64,000 nucleotides of DNA from NCEH01 sp043195135 (GCF_043195135.1 NZ_JBAFWP010000001.1); one strand, 5' to 3'; numbered from the stretch's first letter, positions 34,723 to 44,359 are shown. The notes: a model not told the origin generated them from the sequence alone. Translations and numbers: made by a program.

Positions 34723-35517
34723 TTAGTAACGCCCGCCCTTCGCCCCGCCAAGGTCGGCGCCGCGGTCGCGGTCGCGCGACGGCAAGGCGCCTCGCTCCGC
34801 CTCGACAATGCCCTGCATGGTGAAGCGCGCGCCGTGCAGGAAGCTTTTCACGGCATCGCGCACCACGGCGTCGAGGCTTTCGGGGGTCGGCGTGCCGTAA
34901 ACGAAGCGGCGGATGGCGAGATAGAAGATGCGCCCGTGCAGGCCCCAGAACATCTCCGCCTCGCGCTCGCCGATGGGCGCCTCCTGCGGCACGGGCAGGC
35001 CGAGATCGTGGCGCAATTCCGCGCAGGCCGGCAGGATGATCAGGTCCCGCACGATGGTGAGATAGCGGTTCGTGATGTCGAACGACTTCAGGCCGGAAAA
35101 GACGAAGATCCGCACCCACTGATAATCGAAGACCTTCTCGACATATTGCAAATAGAACGCGGTCAGCCGCTCTTCGAGCGAATGGGTCCGGTCCGTCACC
35201 AGCCGCTTCCATTCCGGATTCCAGCGGCTGAGATAGACGTGTTCGTACACCCGCTCGATGAGCGCTTCCTTGCTGGGAAAATGGCGATAGATGGCGGAAT
35301 GGGTGATGCCCATGCGCTTCGCCAGCTCGCGGGTCTGCCCCTCGAATCCGTGCTCCGCGAAGAAGCGGGCGGCTTCCTCGACGATGGCCAATTCGCGGTC
35401 GGCGGCGCGCATGTTGCGGCGCTTCGGCCGCTCCGGCGGGGCGCCGGAAGCCAGTTCGGCGGATTGAGCCTGGTCCCTGGCCTTGCGGCGCGGCGAATCC
35501 CCCTTTTCCAACAGCAC
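34723..35517 (-). CDS. TetR-family regulator of the molybdenum-hydroxylase operon
   Basis: TetR-type repressor. The HTH is AIVEEAARFFAEHGFEGQTRELAKRMGITHSAIYRHFPSKEAL, followed by an all-helical ligand domain of about 150 residues (RTHSLEERLTAFYLQYVEKVFDYQWVRIFVF...) and a polar tail. The gene is divergent from the molybdenum-hydroxylase operon and two matching inverted repeats lie in the shared interval, so it is very likely the local repressor. The start is uncertain: GTG at 35517 follows an AGGAG stretch at short spacing, ATG at 35412 would just retain the HTH, and the frame is open up to a TTG at 35607 that would overlap an operator. Confidence 0.85.
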   Translation of the reverse strand: MLLEKGDSPRRKARDQAQSAELASGAPPERPKRRNMRAADRELAIVEEAARFFAEHGFEGQTRELAKRMGITHSAIYRHFPSKEALIERVYEHVYLSRWNPEWKRLVTDRTHSLEERLTAFYLQYVEKVFDYQWVRIFVFSGLKSFDITNRYLTIVRDLIILPACAELRHDLGLPVPQEAPIGEREAEMFWGLHGRIFYLAIRRFVYGTPTPESLDAVVRDAVKSFLHGARFTMQGIVEAERGALPSRDRDRGADLGGAKGGRY

Positions 35518-35579
35518 GCTCTCCTGCCCGAGGCCGCTGCGAGGAACGGCACGACTCTCGATAGCCCAACTGGAGAAAG

Positions 35580-35593
35580 TGACCAAATGGTCA
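35580..35593. promoter_or_regulatory. Operator-like inverted repeat O1
   Basis: TGACC-AAAT-GGTCA, a perfect 5-bp-arm repeat in the interval between the TetR gene and the hydroxylase operon. It shares the TGACC-N4-GGT pattern with the second repeat 50 bp away, as expected for a TetR dimer site. Confidence 0.6.
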
Positions 35594-35627
35594 TTTCTTA
35601 TTGACAACCCATCCTGGACCTGTCCAA

Positions 35628-35651
35628 TTTTGTGACCAAGCGGTTACAAAA
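35628..35651. promoter_or_regulatory. Operator-like inverted repeat O2
   Basis: TTTTGTGACC and GGTTACAAAA are 10-bp arms with one mismatch around AAGC, ending 33 bp before the hydroxylase start codon. The extended symmetry and shared TGACC-N4-GGT core make it the stronger of the two candidate TetR sites; its position would block the operon promoter. Confidence 0.68.
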
Positions 35652-35684
35652 GCCGCAAGAGGAAACCGCCACGGGAGTTTGCGC

Positions 35685-36545
35685 GTGAAAGCTCGCGCCT
35701 TCGGCTATGTGCGCGCCCACACCCTCGCCGATGCGTTTGCCGCGTTCGCGCAAGGGGGAGACGCGAGTTATATTTCCGGCGGGCAGAGCCTCGTGCCGGC
35801 GCTGGCGCTGCGGCTGCAGGCGCCGGAAATCCTGGTGGACCTTGCCGGCATTCCCGACATGCGCGGGGTGACGCTGGAGGGCGATATGCTGCGCATCGGC
35901 GGCCTCACCCGTCACGCGCAGATGCTCACCGAGCCGCTGATCGCGCGCCACGCGCCCTTGCTGGCGCAGGCCGCCCCCCATGTGGCGCATCCCGCCATCC
36001 GCAATCGCGGCACCCTCGGCGGCAGCGTGGCGCTCGCCGATCCGGCCTCCGAGTTTCCGGCCATGATGCTGGCCATGAATGCGCGGATGGAGATTTACGG
36101 CGCCGCGGGCACCCGCCTCGTCCCGGCCGACGCCTATTTCCAGGACCTGTACCAGACCGCCCTCGAACCCGGCGAGATCCTGGTCGCGCTCCATGTGCCG
36201 AGCGTCGGCCCGCGCCATCGCTGGGCGTTCGACGAACTGACGCGCCGCCGGGGCGACTACGCCATGGTCGGCGCAGGGCTTCAGGGCCTGTTCGCAGAGG
36301 ACGGGCGCGTTGTGTCCATGCGCATCGCCTTCTTCTCCGTCGCCGCGACTCCCGTGCGCGTCAAGAGCGTGGAAGCCGCACTGGTCGGCCAGAAGATCGA
36401 CGCGGCGCTGATCGCCCATGTCCAGGGCCTGATCGAAGCCGAGCTGGACCCCGCTGAGGACGAGCACCTGCCCCCCGCCATGCGGCGCCATCTGGCGCGC
36501 GTGCTGCTGGGCCGGCTGCTGCAAACCGTGAGTTCCCCCACATGA
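35685..36545 (+). CDS. Molybdenum hydroxylase FAD-binding subunit (CoxM/CutM type)
   Basis: A 286-residue medium subunit of a xanthine oxidase-family hydroxylase. Its FAD-binding motifs are SYISGGQSLVPALALRL and HPAIRNRGTLGGSVALADPASEFPAMMLA; the C-terminal CO-dehydrogenase flavoprotein domain includes RRGDYAMVGAGLQ. It passes electrons from the iron-sulfur subunit to an acceptor. The GTG start at 35685 (VKARAFGYV) follows a GGGAG ribosome-binding site at good spacing. The frame upstream runs through the operator and is not coding. The stop overlaps the iron-sulfur subunit start by 4 bp. Gene order M-S-L matches cox operons. Confidence 0.92.
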   Translation: MKARAFGYVRAHTLADAFAAFAQGGDASYISGGQSLVPALALRLQAPEILVDLAGIPDMRGVTLEGDMLRIGGLTRHAQMLTEPLIARHAPLLAQAAPHVAHPAIRNRGTLGGSVALADPASEFPAMMLAMNARMEIYGAAGTRLVPADAYFQDLYQTALEPGEILVALHVPSVGPRHRWAFDELTRRRGDYAMVGAGLQGLFAEDGRVVSMRIAFFSVAATPVRVKSVEAALVGQKIDAALIAHVQGLIEAELDPAEDEHLPPAMRRHLARVLLGRLLQTVSSPT

Positions 36546-37033
36546 GCGCCCCCGTTCCCCTCGCTCTCACCGTCAATGGCGTGGAGGTGGCGCGCGCCGT
36601 CGCGCCGCGCACCACGCTCGCCGATTTCCTGCGGCTGGATCTGGAACTCACCGGCACCCATACGGGCTGCGAGATGGGCGCGTGCGGCGCCTGCCTGGTG
36701 ATGATGGACGGCGTTCCCGTCCATTCCTGCCTTGTCCTCGCCGTGCAGGCCGAGGGCGCGGTGATCGAGACGGTGGAAGGGCTCTCCGAGCGTGGCGCCA
36801 TCGCCGAGCTGCAGCAGGCCTTCCACCAGCGCAACGCCCTGCAATGCGGCTTCTGCACCCCCGGCGTGCTGGTGAATGCCCATGCCCTGCTGGAACAGGG
36901 CGGCGTGCCCACGCGGGAGGAAATTCGCGACGCCCTCTCCGGCAATTATTGTCGCTGTACCGGTTATGAGGCGATCGTCGACGCCATCGAGACCACCGCC
37001 CGCCGCTGCGCCGCCGGTGAGGTGCGCCCATGA
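36542..37033 (+). CDS. Molybdenum hydroxylase [2Fe-2S] subunit (CoxS/CutS type)
   Basis: A 163-residue small subunit with two [2Fe-2S] clusters. The plant-ferredoxin-type N-terminal cluster is in HTGCEMGACGACLV with the later HSC Cys; the C-terminal helical-bundle cluster is in LQCGFCTPG and NYCRCTGY. It transfers electrons from the molybdenum centre to FAD. Both junctions are 4-bp overlaps (ATGA), which enforces stoichiometric translation of the three subunits. Confidence 0.96.
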   Translation: MSAPVPLALTVNGVEVARAVAPRTTLADFLRLDLELTGTHTGCEMGACGACLVMMDGVPVHSCLVLAVQAEGAVIETVEGLSERGAIAELQQAFHQRNALQCGFCTPGVLVNAHALLEQGGVPTREEIRDALSGNYCRCTGYEAIVDAIETTARRCAAGEVRP

Positions 37034-39402
37034 ACGCACCGGCCAAGACGTTCGACCGGCCCGGCCATGTGGGGCAGCCCCTGTCGCGGCCCAATGCCAA
37101 GCGGCTCCTGGCAGGGCGCGGGCGCTATGTCACCGACATCACCTTGCCGCGCATGCTGCATGCCGCCTTCGTGCGCAGCCCCTATGCCCATGCCCGGATC
37201 GTGGATGTGGACATCGCGGCGGCGCAGGCCATGCCCGGCGTGCGCCTGATCGCCACCGGCGCGGACCTCGCCCGCCTGTGCACGCCCTGGGTGGGCACGC
37301 TCGACCATTTCAAGGGCATGAAATCCCCGCCCCAATTGCCGCTGCCTTTGGAACGCGCGGTGTGGGCCGGACAGGCGGTGGTGGCCGTGGTGGCCGATAC
37401 CCGCGCGCTCGCCGAGGATGCAGCGGAAATGGTCGCCATCAGCTTCGAGGAATTGCCCCCGGTCACCGACCTCGACATGGCCCAGGCCGAGGGCGCGCCG
37501 CGCGTCTCCCCCGAGCTTTCCGACAACATGTGCTTCCGCGCCGGCCTCGACACCGGCGGGGTGGACGACATCTTCGCCACCGCCGCCCATGTGGTGGAAG
37601 GCGAATTCCGCTTCGGCCGCCACACCGGCGTGACGCTGGAGCCGCGCGCCATCATCGCCGATTACGACCCGAGCGAGGAGCGCCTGACCGTCCATCACGC
37701 GACCCAGACGCCCTATCAGTTCCAGGATCTCTATGCCCGCCATTACGGCATCGCCGAATCCCGGGTGCGGGTGATCGCGCCGGATGTGGGCGGCTCGTTC
37801 GGCGTGAAGCTGCATGTCTATCACGAGGACATGGCGGTGGTCGGGCTCTCCATGATGCTCGGGCGGCCGGTGAAGTTCGTCGCCGACCGGACGGAAGCCT
37901 TCGTCTCCGACATCCACGCCCGCGACCACCGCGTGAAGGCGCGCGCCGCCGTGGCGGCGGACGGCACCATCCTCGCCATGGACGTGGAGGACGAGACCGC
38001 CGTCGGCGCCTTCTCCACCTATCCCCGCACCAGCGCGGTGGAAGGCAACCAGGTGATCCGCCTGATCGGCGCGCCCTATACGCTTGCCGGCTATCGCGCG
38101 GACCTCAAGGTGCTGTTCCAGAACAAGGTGCAGACCAGCCAGTATCGCGCGGTGGGCCACCCCATCGCCTGCGCGGTCACCGAGCGGCTGGTGGATCTGG
38201 CCGGCGAGAAGACCGGGCTCGACCCGTTCGCGATCCGCGCCCGCAACATGATCGCCGACGATGCCTATCCCTGCGCCTCGGCCACGGGCTACAAGTTCGA
38301 GGCGCTCTCCCACCAGGCCTGCCTTGCCAAGCTGCACAGGCTGATGGACTACGAGCGCCTGCGGGCCGAGCAGGCGCAGGCCCGCGCGCGCGGCGTCCAT
38401 CGCGGCATCGGCATCGCCGCCTTCGTGGAAATCACCAATCCCACCCCCGCCTTCTACGGCGTCGGCGGCGCGCGCATCTCGGCGCAGGACGGCGCCATCC
38501 TCAAGATCACCCCTTCCGGCGAGGTGCGTTGCCTGATTTCGGTGACCGAGCAGGGCCAGGGCACCGAGACCATCATGGGCCAGATCGTCGCCGATTATCT
38601 CGGCGTCTCGCGCGACATCGTGCGGGTGATCACCGGCGATACCGAGGTGACGCCCCATGGCGGGGCCACCTGGGCCTGCCGGGGCGCCGGCATCGGCGGG
38701 GAGACCGCGCTTCAGGCGGCGCGCAAGCTCAAGGGCAATGTGCTCGCCGTCGCCGCCGCCATCCTCCAGGCCACCCCCGCCGCGCTGGACCTCGTGAACG
38801 GCGAGATCGTCGAGCGCGCCACCGGGCAGGCGCGCATCAGCCTCGCGGAAGTGGCGCGCATCGCCTATTTCCGCTCCGATACGTTGCCCGCCGGCACCAA
38901 TGCCCAGCTCTCGGCGGTGCATCATTACGCGCCGCAGGGCTATCCCTTCGCCTTCACCAACGGCATCCACGGCTGCCATGTGGAGGTGGATGTCGAGACC
39001 GGCCTCGTGAAGATCCTCAAGCATTTCGTGGTGGAGGATTGCGGCCGCATCATCAATCCGCTGCTGGTGGAAGAACAGGTGCGCGGCGGCGTGGTGCAAG
39101 GGCTGGGCGCGGCCTTCTTCGAGGAATGCCTCTATGATGAAAGCGGCCAGCTCACCAATGGGTCGCTGGCCGATTACCTCGTGCCCATGTCGTGCGAGAT
39201 GCCCGACATCCTGATCGACCACATGGAAACGCCCACCAAGGACACCGAGCTCGGCGCCAAGGGCTGCGGTGAAGCTGGCACGGCGGCCGCCTCCGCCGCG
39301 GCGCTGAATGCGGTGAACGACGCCATCGCCCCGTTCAACGCCACGATCTCGCAGATCCCCATGACCCCCGCGCGCCTGCTGAAGGCGCTCGGGACCTTCT
39401 GA
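37030..39402 (+). CDS. Molybdenum hydroxylase large (molybdopterin) subunit
   Basis: A 790-residue catalytic subunit of the xanthine oxidase / CO dehydrogenase family, carrying molybdopterin cytosine dinucleotide. It has the N-terminal hammerhead domain (RLLAGRGRYVTDITLPRMLHAAFVRSPYAHA) and APDVGGSFGVKLHVY, with the conserved active-site Glu at 748 (GCGEAG). The active-site loop reads QYRAVGH (371-377). It is neither AYxCSFR (true aerobic CO dehydrogenase, form I) nor AYRGAGR (form II), so the substrate is probably not CO but an aldehyde, N-heterocycle or similar. It is followed by a transporter operon that may import the substrate. Confidence 0.92.
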   Translation: MNAPAKTFDRPGHVGQPLSRPNAKRLLAGRGRYVTDITLPRMLHAAFVRSPYAHARIVDVDIAAAQAMPGVRLIATGADLARLCTPWVGTLDHFKGMKSPPQLPLPLERAVWAGQAVVAVVADTRALAEDAAEMVAISFEELPPVTDLDMAQAEGAPRVSPELSDNMCFRAGLDTGGVDDIFATAAHVVEGEFRFGRHTGVTLEPRAIIADYDPSEERLTVHHATQTPYQFQDLYARHYGIAESRVRVIAPDVGGSFGVKLHVYHEDMAVVGLSMMLGRPVKFVADRTEAFVSDIHARDHRVKARAAVAADGTILAMDVEDETAVGAFSTYPRTSAVEGNQVIRLIGAPYTLAGYRADLKVLFQNKVQTSQYRAVGHPIACAVTERLVDLAGEKTGLDPFAIRARNMIADDAYPCASATGYKFEALSHQACLAKLHRLMDYERLRAEQAQARARGVHRGIGIAAFVEITNPTPAFYGVGGARISAQDGAILKITPSGEVRCLISVTEQGQGTETIMGQIVADYLGVSRDIVRVITGDTEVTPHGGATWACRGAGIGGETALQAARKLKGNVLAVAAAILQATPAALDLVNGEIVERATGQARISLAEVARIAYFRSDTLPAGTNAQLSAVHHYAPQGYPFAFTNGIHGCHVEVDVETGLVKILKHFVVEDCGRIINPLLVEEQVRGGVVQGLGAAFFEECLYDESGQLTNGSLADYLVPMSCEMPDILIDHMETPTKDTELGAKGCGEAGTAAASAAALNAVNDAIAPFNATISQIPMTPARLLKALGTF

Positions 39403-39433
39403 AGCATAAAAAAACGACCCCTGGGAGGGACTT

Positions 39434-40681
39434 ATGGCCACTTTTCTGAAGCCGCCGCTCTCTAGCGTATCGCGCCGCGCCGTCCTGGCCGGCATGGGGG
39501 CCGGCATCGGCCTCATGGCGGCGCCCGCGATCCTGCGGGCGCAGACCGAGACCATCCGCATCGGCTTTCCCACCCCCCTCACCGGCCCGTTCGGCGCCGA
39601 GGCGAAGGACCAGGTGAAGAGCGCCGAACTCGCGGTCAAGCTGGTGAACGACAAGGGCGGCATCGGCGGCCGCAAGGTCGAGCTTCTGGTCCGCGACGAC
39701 AAGCTGAATGCCGGCGAGGCCGCCACCCGCACCCTCGAACTGATCGAGAAGGACAAGGTGCATGCCATCGTCGGCGCGCTCTCCAGCGCGGTGCAGCTCG
39801 CGGTCAACGAAGTGACCCGCGCGCGCGGTGTGCTCTATGTCTCGATCAGCCAGTCGGACACCATCAATGAGGTGAAGGACTTCTCGCGCTTCACCTTCCA
39901 CGAGGCGCTGAACCCGCACATGACGACCGCTGCGGTCGCCAAGAAGACCTTCAAGAAGGGCTCGAAGATCGCCTATCTCGTGGCCGATTACGCTTATGGC
40001 CATGAGATGCTGCGCGGCTTCAAGCGCGCCGCGGCCGCCATCGGCGCGGAGAGCGTGGGGGAAATCCTCCACCCGTTCGGCGCCGCCGATTATTCGACCC
40101 TGATGCCGCGCATCCGCTCCATGAAGCCGGACATCCTGGCGATCTGCAACTTCGGCCGCGACCAGGCCAATTCCATCAAGCAGGCCAACGATTTCGGCCT
40201 CAAGCAGCAGATGCAGATCGTGGTTCCGGTGCTGCTGCACAACCAGCGCCTCGCGGTGGGCCCCGACGTGTTCGCCGGCGTGATCGGCGGCGCCAATTAT
40301 TACTGGGGCCTGGAGAGCACCGTCCCCACGGCGAAGACCTTCAACGATGCCTTCAAGGCAGCCAATGGCGGCGCCTATCCCACCGATTATGGCGCCTACG
40401 GCTTCACCGGCGTCGCCTCGCTCCTGCTCGCCATCGAGAAGGCCGGCAGCACCGACACCGACAAGATGGTCGAGGCGCTGCAGACCCTGAAATACGACGT
40501 CGCCAAGGGCCCGCAGCATTATCGCGCCTGCGACCACCAGTCGGTGCAGGCGGTGCTGGTGCTGGAATCCAAGAAGAAGGCGGACATGGCGAACGAGCAG
40601 GATCTGTTCGCCATCATCGCCAATGATCCCGGCTCGGAAGACATGCTGCGCTCCTGCGCGGAACTGGGCTTCCCGACCTGA
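39434..40681 (+). CDS. ABC transporter substrate-binding protein (branched-chain amino acid type)
   Basis: A 415-residue periplasmic receptor of the LivJ/LivK-like family. A twin-arginine-like signal (SRRAVLAGMGAGIGLMAAPAILRA) precedes the mature start around QTETIRIGFPTPLTGPFG. The two-lobed Leu/Ile/Val-binding fold is visible in VELLVRDDKLNAGEAATRTLELI, IVGALSSAVQLAVNEV, AYLVADYAYGHEMLRGFK and GAYGFTGVASLLLAIEKA. This family also binds aromatic acids, amides and other organic compounds, so the operon context (molybdenum hydroxylase) is a better guide to substrate than the family name. It lies 31 bp after the hydroxylase large subunit, so they are probably co-transcribed. Confidence 0.92.
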   Translation: MATFLKPPLSSVSRRAVLAGMGAGIGLMAAPAILRAQTETIRIGFPTPLTGPFGAEAKDQVKSAELAVKLVNDKGGIGGRKVELLVRDDKLNAGEAATRTLELIEKDKVHAIVGALSSAVQLAVNEVTRARGVLYVSISQSDTINEVKDFSRFTFHEALNPHMTTAAVAKKTFKKGSKIAYLVADYAYGHEMLRGFKRAAAAIGAESVGEILHPFGAADYSTLMPRIRSMKPDILAICNFGRDQANSIKQANDFGLKQQMQIVVPVLLHNQRLAVGPDVFAGVIGGANYYWGLESTVPTAKTFNDAFKAANGGAYPTDYGAYGFTGVASLLLAIEKAGSTDTDKMVEALQTLKYDVAKGPQHYRACDHQSVQAVLVLESKKKADMANEQDLFAIIANDPGSEDMLRSCAELGFPT

Positions 40682-40994
40682 GCCGCCCCTCACCCCAGCC
40701 CTCTCCCCGGCGGGGAGAGGGGGCGCGCTTGGTTTCGCCGCTCACGGGAGAGAGGCAGAAGGCAAAGTTCACCTCTCCCCGACGGGGAGAGGTCGGCCGC
40801 GCAGCGGACGGGTGAGGGGGAGAGCCTTCCGGCGGAGAGCGACCCTCCCCGGGGAGCACCCCTCACCCCAGCCCTCTCCCCGGCGGGGAGAGGGGGCACT
40901 CCCGAGTTCACCCCACTGGGAACAGGAACGCCCGAAGTTCTCCCTCCCCGCCGGGGAGAGGCGACGACACAGAAAGCCGGAGCCGAACGCCGTC
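40682..40994. other. 313-bp gene-free interval filled with palindromic repeats
   Basis: Lies between the substrate-binding protein and the first permease of the same transporter. It is almost wholly made of CTCTCCCC/GGGGAGAG palindromes (described separately). No gene is seen; an internal promoter or mRNA-processing site is possible. Confidence 0.7.
40686..40961. repeat. Cluster of palindromic intergenic repeats
   Basis: At least five palindromes share a CTCCCC/GGGGAG core: perfect 10-bp arms with a GGC loop at 40699-40721 and again at 40872-40894; ACCTCTCCCC/GGGGAGAGGT at 40771-40793; CTCCCCGGGGAG at 40845-40856; and a shorter one at 40944-40958. A 39-bp direct repeat (40686-40724 and 40859-40897) contains two of them. 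Such REP-like clusters form stable mRNA hairpins and are usually intergenic. Confidence 0.85.
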
Positions 40995-41867
40995 ATGGAT
41001 CTCGAACTCATCCTCATGCAGCTGTTTTCCGGCGTCGCGCTGGGCGCGGTGCTGATCATGGCGGCGCTCGGCCTCACCATCATCTTTGGCATGCTGGGCA
41101 TCGTGAACTTCGCCCACGGCGCGCTGTTCATGGTCGGCGCCTATGCGGGACTGTGGGTGGCCGAGCAGACCGGAAATTTCTGGTGGGCCCTGCTGCTCGC
41201 GCCGCTGGCGGTGGGCGCGTTCGGCATGCTGATCGAGCGCTTCCTCATCCGCCCGCTCTACAAGCGCTCGGTGGATGATCCGCTGCTGCTCACCTTCGGC
41301 CTCGGCTATGTGCTGGTGGAAATGGTGCGCATCGTGTTCGGCACCGATGGCGTGCCCTTCGCCACACCCGAGGCGCTGAGCGGGGTGGTGGATCTCGGCA
41401 TCGGCTATTTCCCGCTCTACCGCCTGTTCGTGGTGGGCCTCGTGGCGGTGGTGCTGCTGGCGCTCTGGTTTGCGCTGGAGAAGACCAGGTTCGGCCTGAT
41501 CGTGCGCGCCGGCGCGAAGGACCCGCTGATGATGCGGGTGCTCGGGGTGGATATCGGCGCCCTGTGGCTGGTGGTGTTCGGCCTCGGCGTGGCGCTGACC
41601 GCGCTCGGCGGCGTGCTCGCCGCGCCCATGCGCAACGTGACGCCGGAGATGGGCACGCTGGTGCTCGCCGAAGCGTTCGTCGTCACCGTCATCGGCGGCA
41701 TGGGGTCTTTGCTCGGCGCGGTGATCGCCGGGCTGGTGGTGGGCGTCGCGGTGAGCATGACCGCGCTGTTCGCGCCGGAAATGGCCACCATCGTCATGTT
41801 CGCGCTGATGGCCCTCGTCCTTCTGTTCCGCCCGCAAGGCCTGTTCGGCCAGGGCGCGCGCGCATGA
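40995..41867 (+). CDS. ABC transporter permease (LivH type)
   Basis: A 290-residue inner-membrane permease with about eight hydrophobic segments. Typical LivH segments are LFSGVALGAVLIMAALGLTIIFGMLGIVNFAHGALFMVGAY near the N-terminus and RAGAKDPLMMRVLGVDIGALWLVVFGLGVALTALGGVLAAP with the EAA-like contact loop. The start ATG at 40995 follows the palindrome cluster; the open frame before it runs through the repeats and is not coding. The stop overlaps the LivM-type start by 4 bp. Confidence 0.93.
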   Translation: MDLELILMQLFSGVALGAVLIMAALGLTIIFGMLGIVNFAHGALFMVGAYAGLWVAEQTGNFWWALLLAPLAVGAFGMLIERFLIRPLYKRSVDDPLLLTFGLGYVLVEMVRIVFGTDGVPFATPEALSGVVDLGIGYFPLYRLFVVGLVAVVLLALWFALEKTRFGLIVRAGAKDPLMMRVLGVDIGALWLVVFGLGVALTALGGVLAAPMRNVTPEMGTLVLAEAFVVTVIGGMGSLLGAVIAGLVVGVAVSMTALFAPEMATIVMFALMALVLLFRPQGLFGQGARA

Positions 41868-42889
41868 GCGGAGATCCTTCCATGCCCCCTTCCCCGGCTT
41901 CCGCCGCCGCCCCGCCGCTGGCCGCGCGGACGGGCGTTAAGACCACCGGTTTCGGTGCGATGCTCCAGCGCTGGCGGGTCGCCCTGTCGATCCTCGCGCT
42001 CTGCCTGCTTCCCTGGGTGCTGCCCTCCCAGGCGCTGGCGGTGAACGTGCTGGTCTTCGGCCTGTTCGCGGTCGGCTATAACCTGCTGTTCGGCTATACC
42101 GGCCTGCTCTCCTTCGGGCACGCGGCCTTTTTCGGCGGCGGCGCTTATCTCACCGGCATCGCCATCGCCCATTTCGGCCTCGGCTGGTTTCCCGCCATGC
42201 TGGTGGGCGTGCTGGGCGCGGGGGTGCTGGCGGCGATCATGGGCGCGCTGTCGATCCGCACCCGCGGCATCTATTTCTCCATGGTGACGCTGGCGCTCTC
42301 CCAGCTCGTCTATTACGTGGCGCTCCAGGCCAGCGCCTGGACCGGCGGCGAAAACGGCCTGCGCGGCTTCACCGTCTCCACGATCAATCTGTTCGGCTTC
42401 ACCGTGGATTTTCTCGACCCGGTGAAGAAATACTATGTCCTGATGGTGTTCGCGGCGCTGGCGCTGTGGTTCGTCTCCCGGCTGCTGAATTCGGCGTTTG
42501 GCGCGGTGATCGAGGCGATCCGCGAGAACGAGACCCGGGCACGCGCCTGCGGCTATGACGTGGAGCGCACCAAGCTCATCGTCTTCATCCTGTCGGGGCT
42601 GATCTGCGGGCTCGCCGGCGCGCTCTCGGCCCTGCATCTCGCCATCGTGCCGCTGGACACGCTGCACTACCAGACCTCGGGCCTGGTGGTGATGATGACG
42701 CTGCTCGGCGGCGCCGGCAGCTTCTTCGGGCCCTTCGTGGGCGCCCTGGTGTTCCTGCTGATCGAGGATGTGGCCTCGCTCTGGACCTCCCACTGGCAGC
42801 TGATCGTCGGGCTGATCTTCATCGCCTTCGTCCTGTTCCTGCCCAAGGGCATCTGGGGCACCCTCATTTCCCGGAGGACGCAGGGATGA
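41864..42889 (+). CDS. ABC transporter permease (LivM type)
   Basis: A 341-residue second permease. An N-terminal Ala/Pro-rich cytosolic tail (about 35 residues) precedes about ten hydrophobic segments with the LivM hallmarks YNLLFGYTGLLSFGHAAFFGGGAYL, LSIRTRGIYFSMVTLALSQ, GENGLRGF and AIRENETRARACGYDVERTKLIVF. It forms the translocation pore with the LivH-type subunit. It is translationally coupled on both sides by ATGA overlaps (41864-41867 and 42886-42889). Confidence 0.94.
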   Translation: MSGDPSMPPSPASAAAPPLAARTGVKTTGFGAMLQRWRVALSILALCLLPWVLPSQALAVNVLVFGLFAVGYNLLFGYTGLLSFGHAAFFGGGAYLTGIAIAHFGLGWFPAMLVGVLGAGVLAAIMGALSIRTRGIYFSMVTLALSQLVYYVALQASAWTGGENGLRGFTVSTINLFGFTVDFLDPVKKYYVLMVFAALALWFVSRLLNSAFGAVIEAIRENETRARACGYDVERTKLIVFILSGLICGLAGALSALHLAIVPLDTLHYQTSGLVVMMTLLGGAGSFFGPFVGALVFLLIEDVASLWTSHWQLIVGLIFIAFVLFLPKGIWGTLISRRTQG

Positions 42890-43627
42890 CGACGCCGCTT
42901 CTCTCCGTCGAGAACATCGGGCGCAGCTTCGGCGGGTTCGTCGCGCTCGCCGATATCAGCGCCAGCTTCGCGCCGCGCCAGGTCACCGCCATCATCGGCC
43001 CGAACGGGGCCGGCAAGAGCACTTTCTTCAACGTGCTGTCCGGCGTGCTGCCGCCCTCCACCGGGGCGATCCGCTTCAAGGGGAAGGACCTCACCGGGCT
43101 GCTCCAGCACAAATTCGTGCATCTTGGCATCGCCCGCTCCTACCAGATCACCAACATCTTCCCCGAGCTTTCGGTGCATGAAAACGTGCGCGTGGCGGCG
43201 CAGGCCTTCGTGGCTCGCTACGACGTCTTCTCCAATCGCGACCGCTATGGCGCACTCGACGCGAAGGCCCATGCGGCGCTCGCCGCCGTGGGGCTCCAGG
43301 CCAAGGCGCATCGCACCGCCAAGGCGCTCGCCCATGGCGAGCAGCGGGCGCTGGAGATCGCCATCGCGCTGGCCGCCGATCCCGAACTTCTGCTGCTGGA
43401 CGAGCCCACCGCCGGCATGGGCCCGGAGGAGACCAAGGAGATGGTCGCCCTCATCGAGAAGCTCGCCGCCGAGCGCACGATCCTGCTGGTCGAGCACAAG
43501 ATGAAGATGATCCTCGGCCTCAGCGATCGCATCCTGGTGCTGCACCACGGCCGGCTGATCGCCGACGGCACGCCCCAATCCATCCAGACGGACAAGGACG
43601 TCCGTCGCGTCTATCTGGGTCAGAACG

Positions 43628-43641
<14 letters not shown>
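42886..43641 (+). CDS. ABC transporter ATP-binding protein (LivG type)
   Basis: A 251-residue ATPase: Walker A GPNGAGKST (near residues 36-44), LivG-specific long insertion with ARSYQITNIFPELSVHENVRVAAQ, a divergent signature region LAHGEQRALEIAIALA (HGEQR in place of SGGQQ, common in this subfamily), Walker B LLLLDEPTAGMGPEET and the H-loop LVEHKM. It powers uptake with the LivF-type partner, whose start overlaps its end by 14 bp. Confidence 0.95.
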
Positions 43642-44338
<697 letters not shown>

Positions 44339-44359
44339 GCGCTCGAAAGGACTTTCGTC

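Noticed and set aside
34723..35607. TetR start at the TTG at 35607
   Set aside because: It would place coding sequence over the first operator-like repeat and add a tail without family similarity; a start at 35517 or 35412 is more likely.
37030..39402. Genuine aerobic CO dehydrogenase (CoxL)
   Set aside because: The active-site loop QYRAVGH lacks the AYxCSFR motif with the copper-binding Cys.
36964..39807. A 947-codon open frame antisense to the molybdenum hydroxylase genes
   Set aside because: Low-complexity His/Ala/Gly-rich translation; the plus-strand frames encode clear hydroxylase subunits.
40686..40961. CRISPR array
   Set aside because: The repeats are palindromes with irregular spacing and related, not unique, intervening sequence; no cas gene is present.
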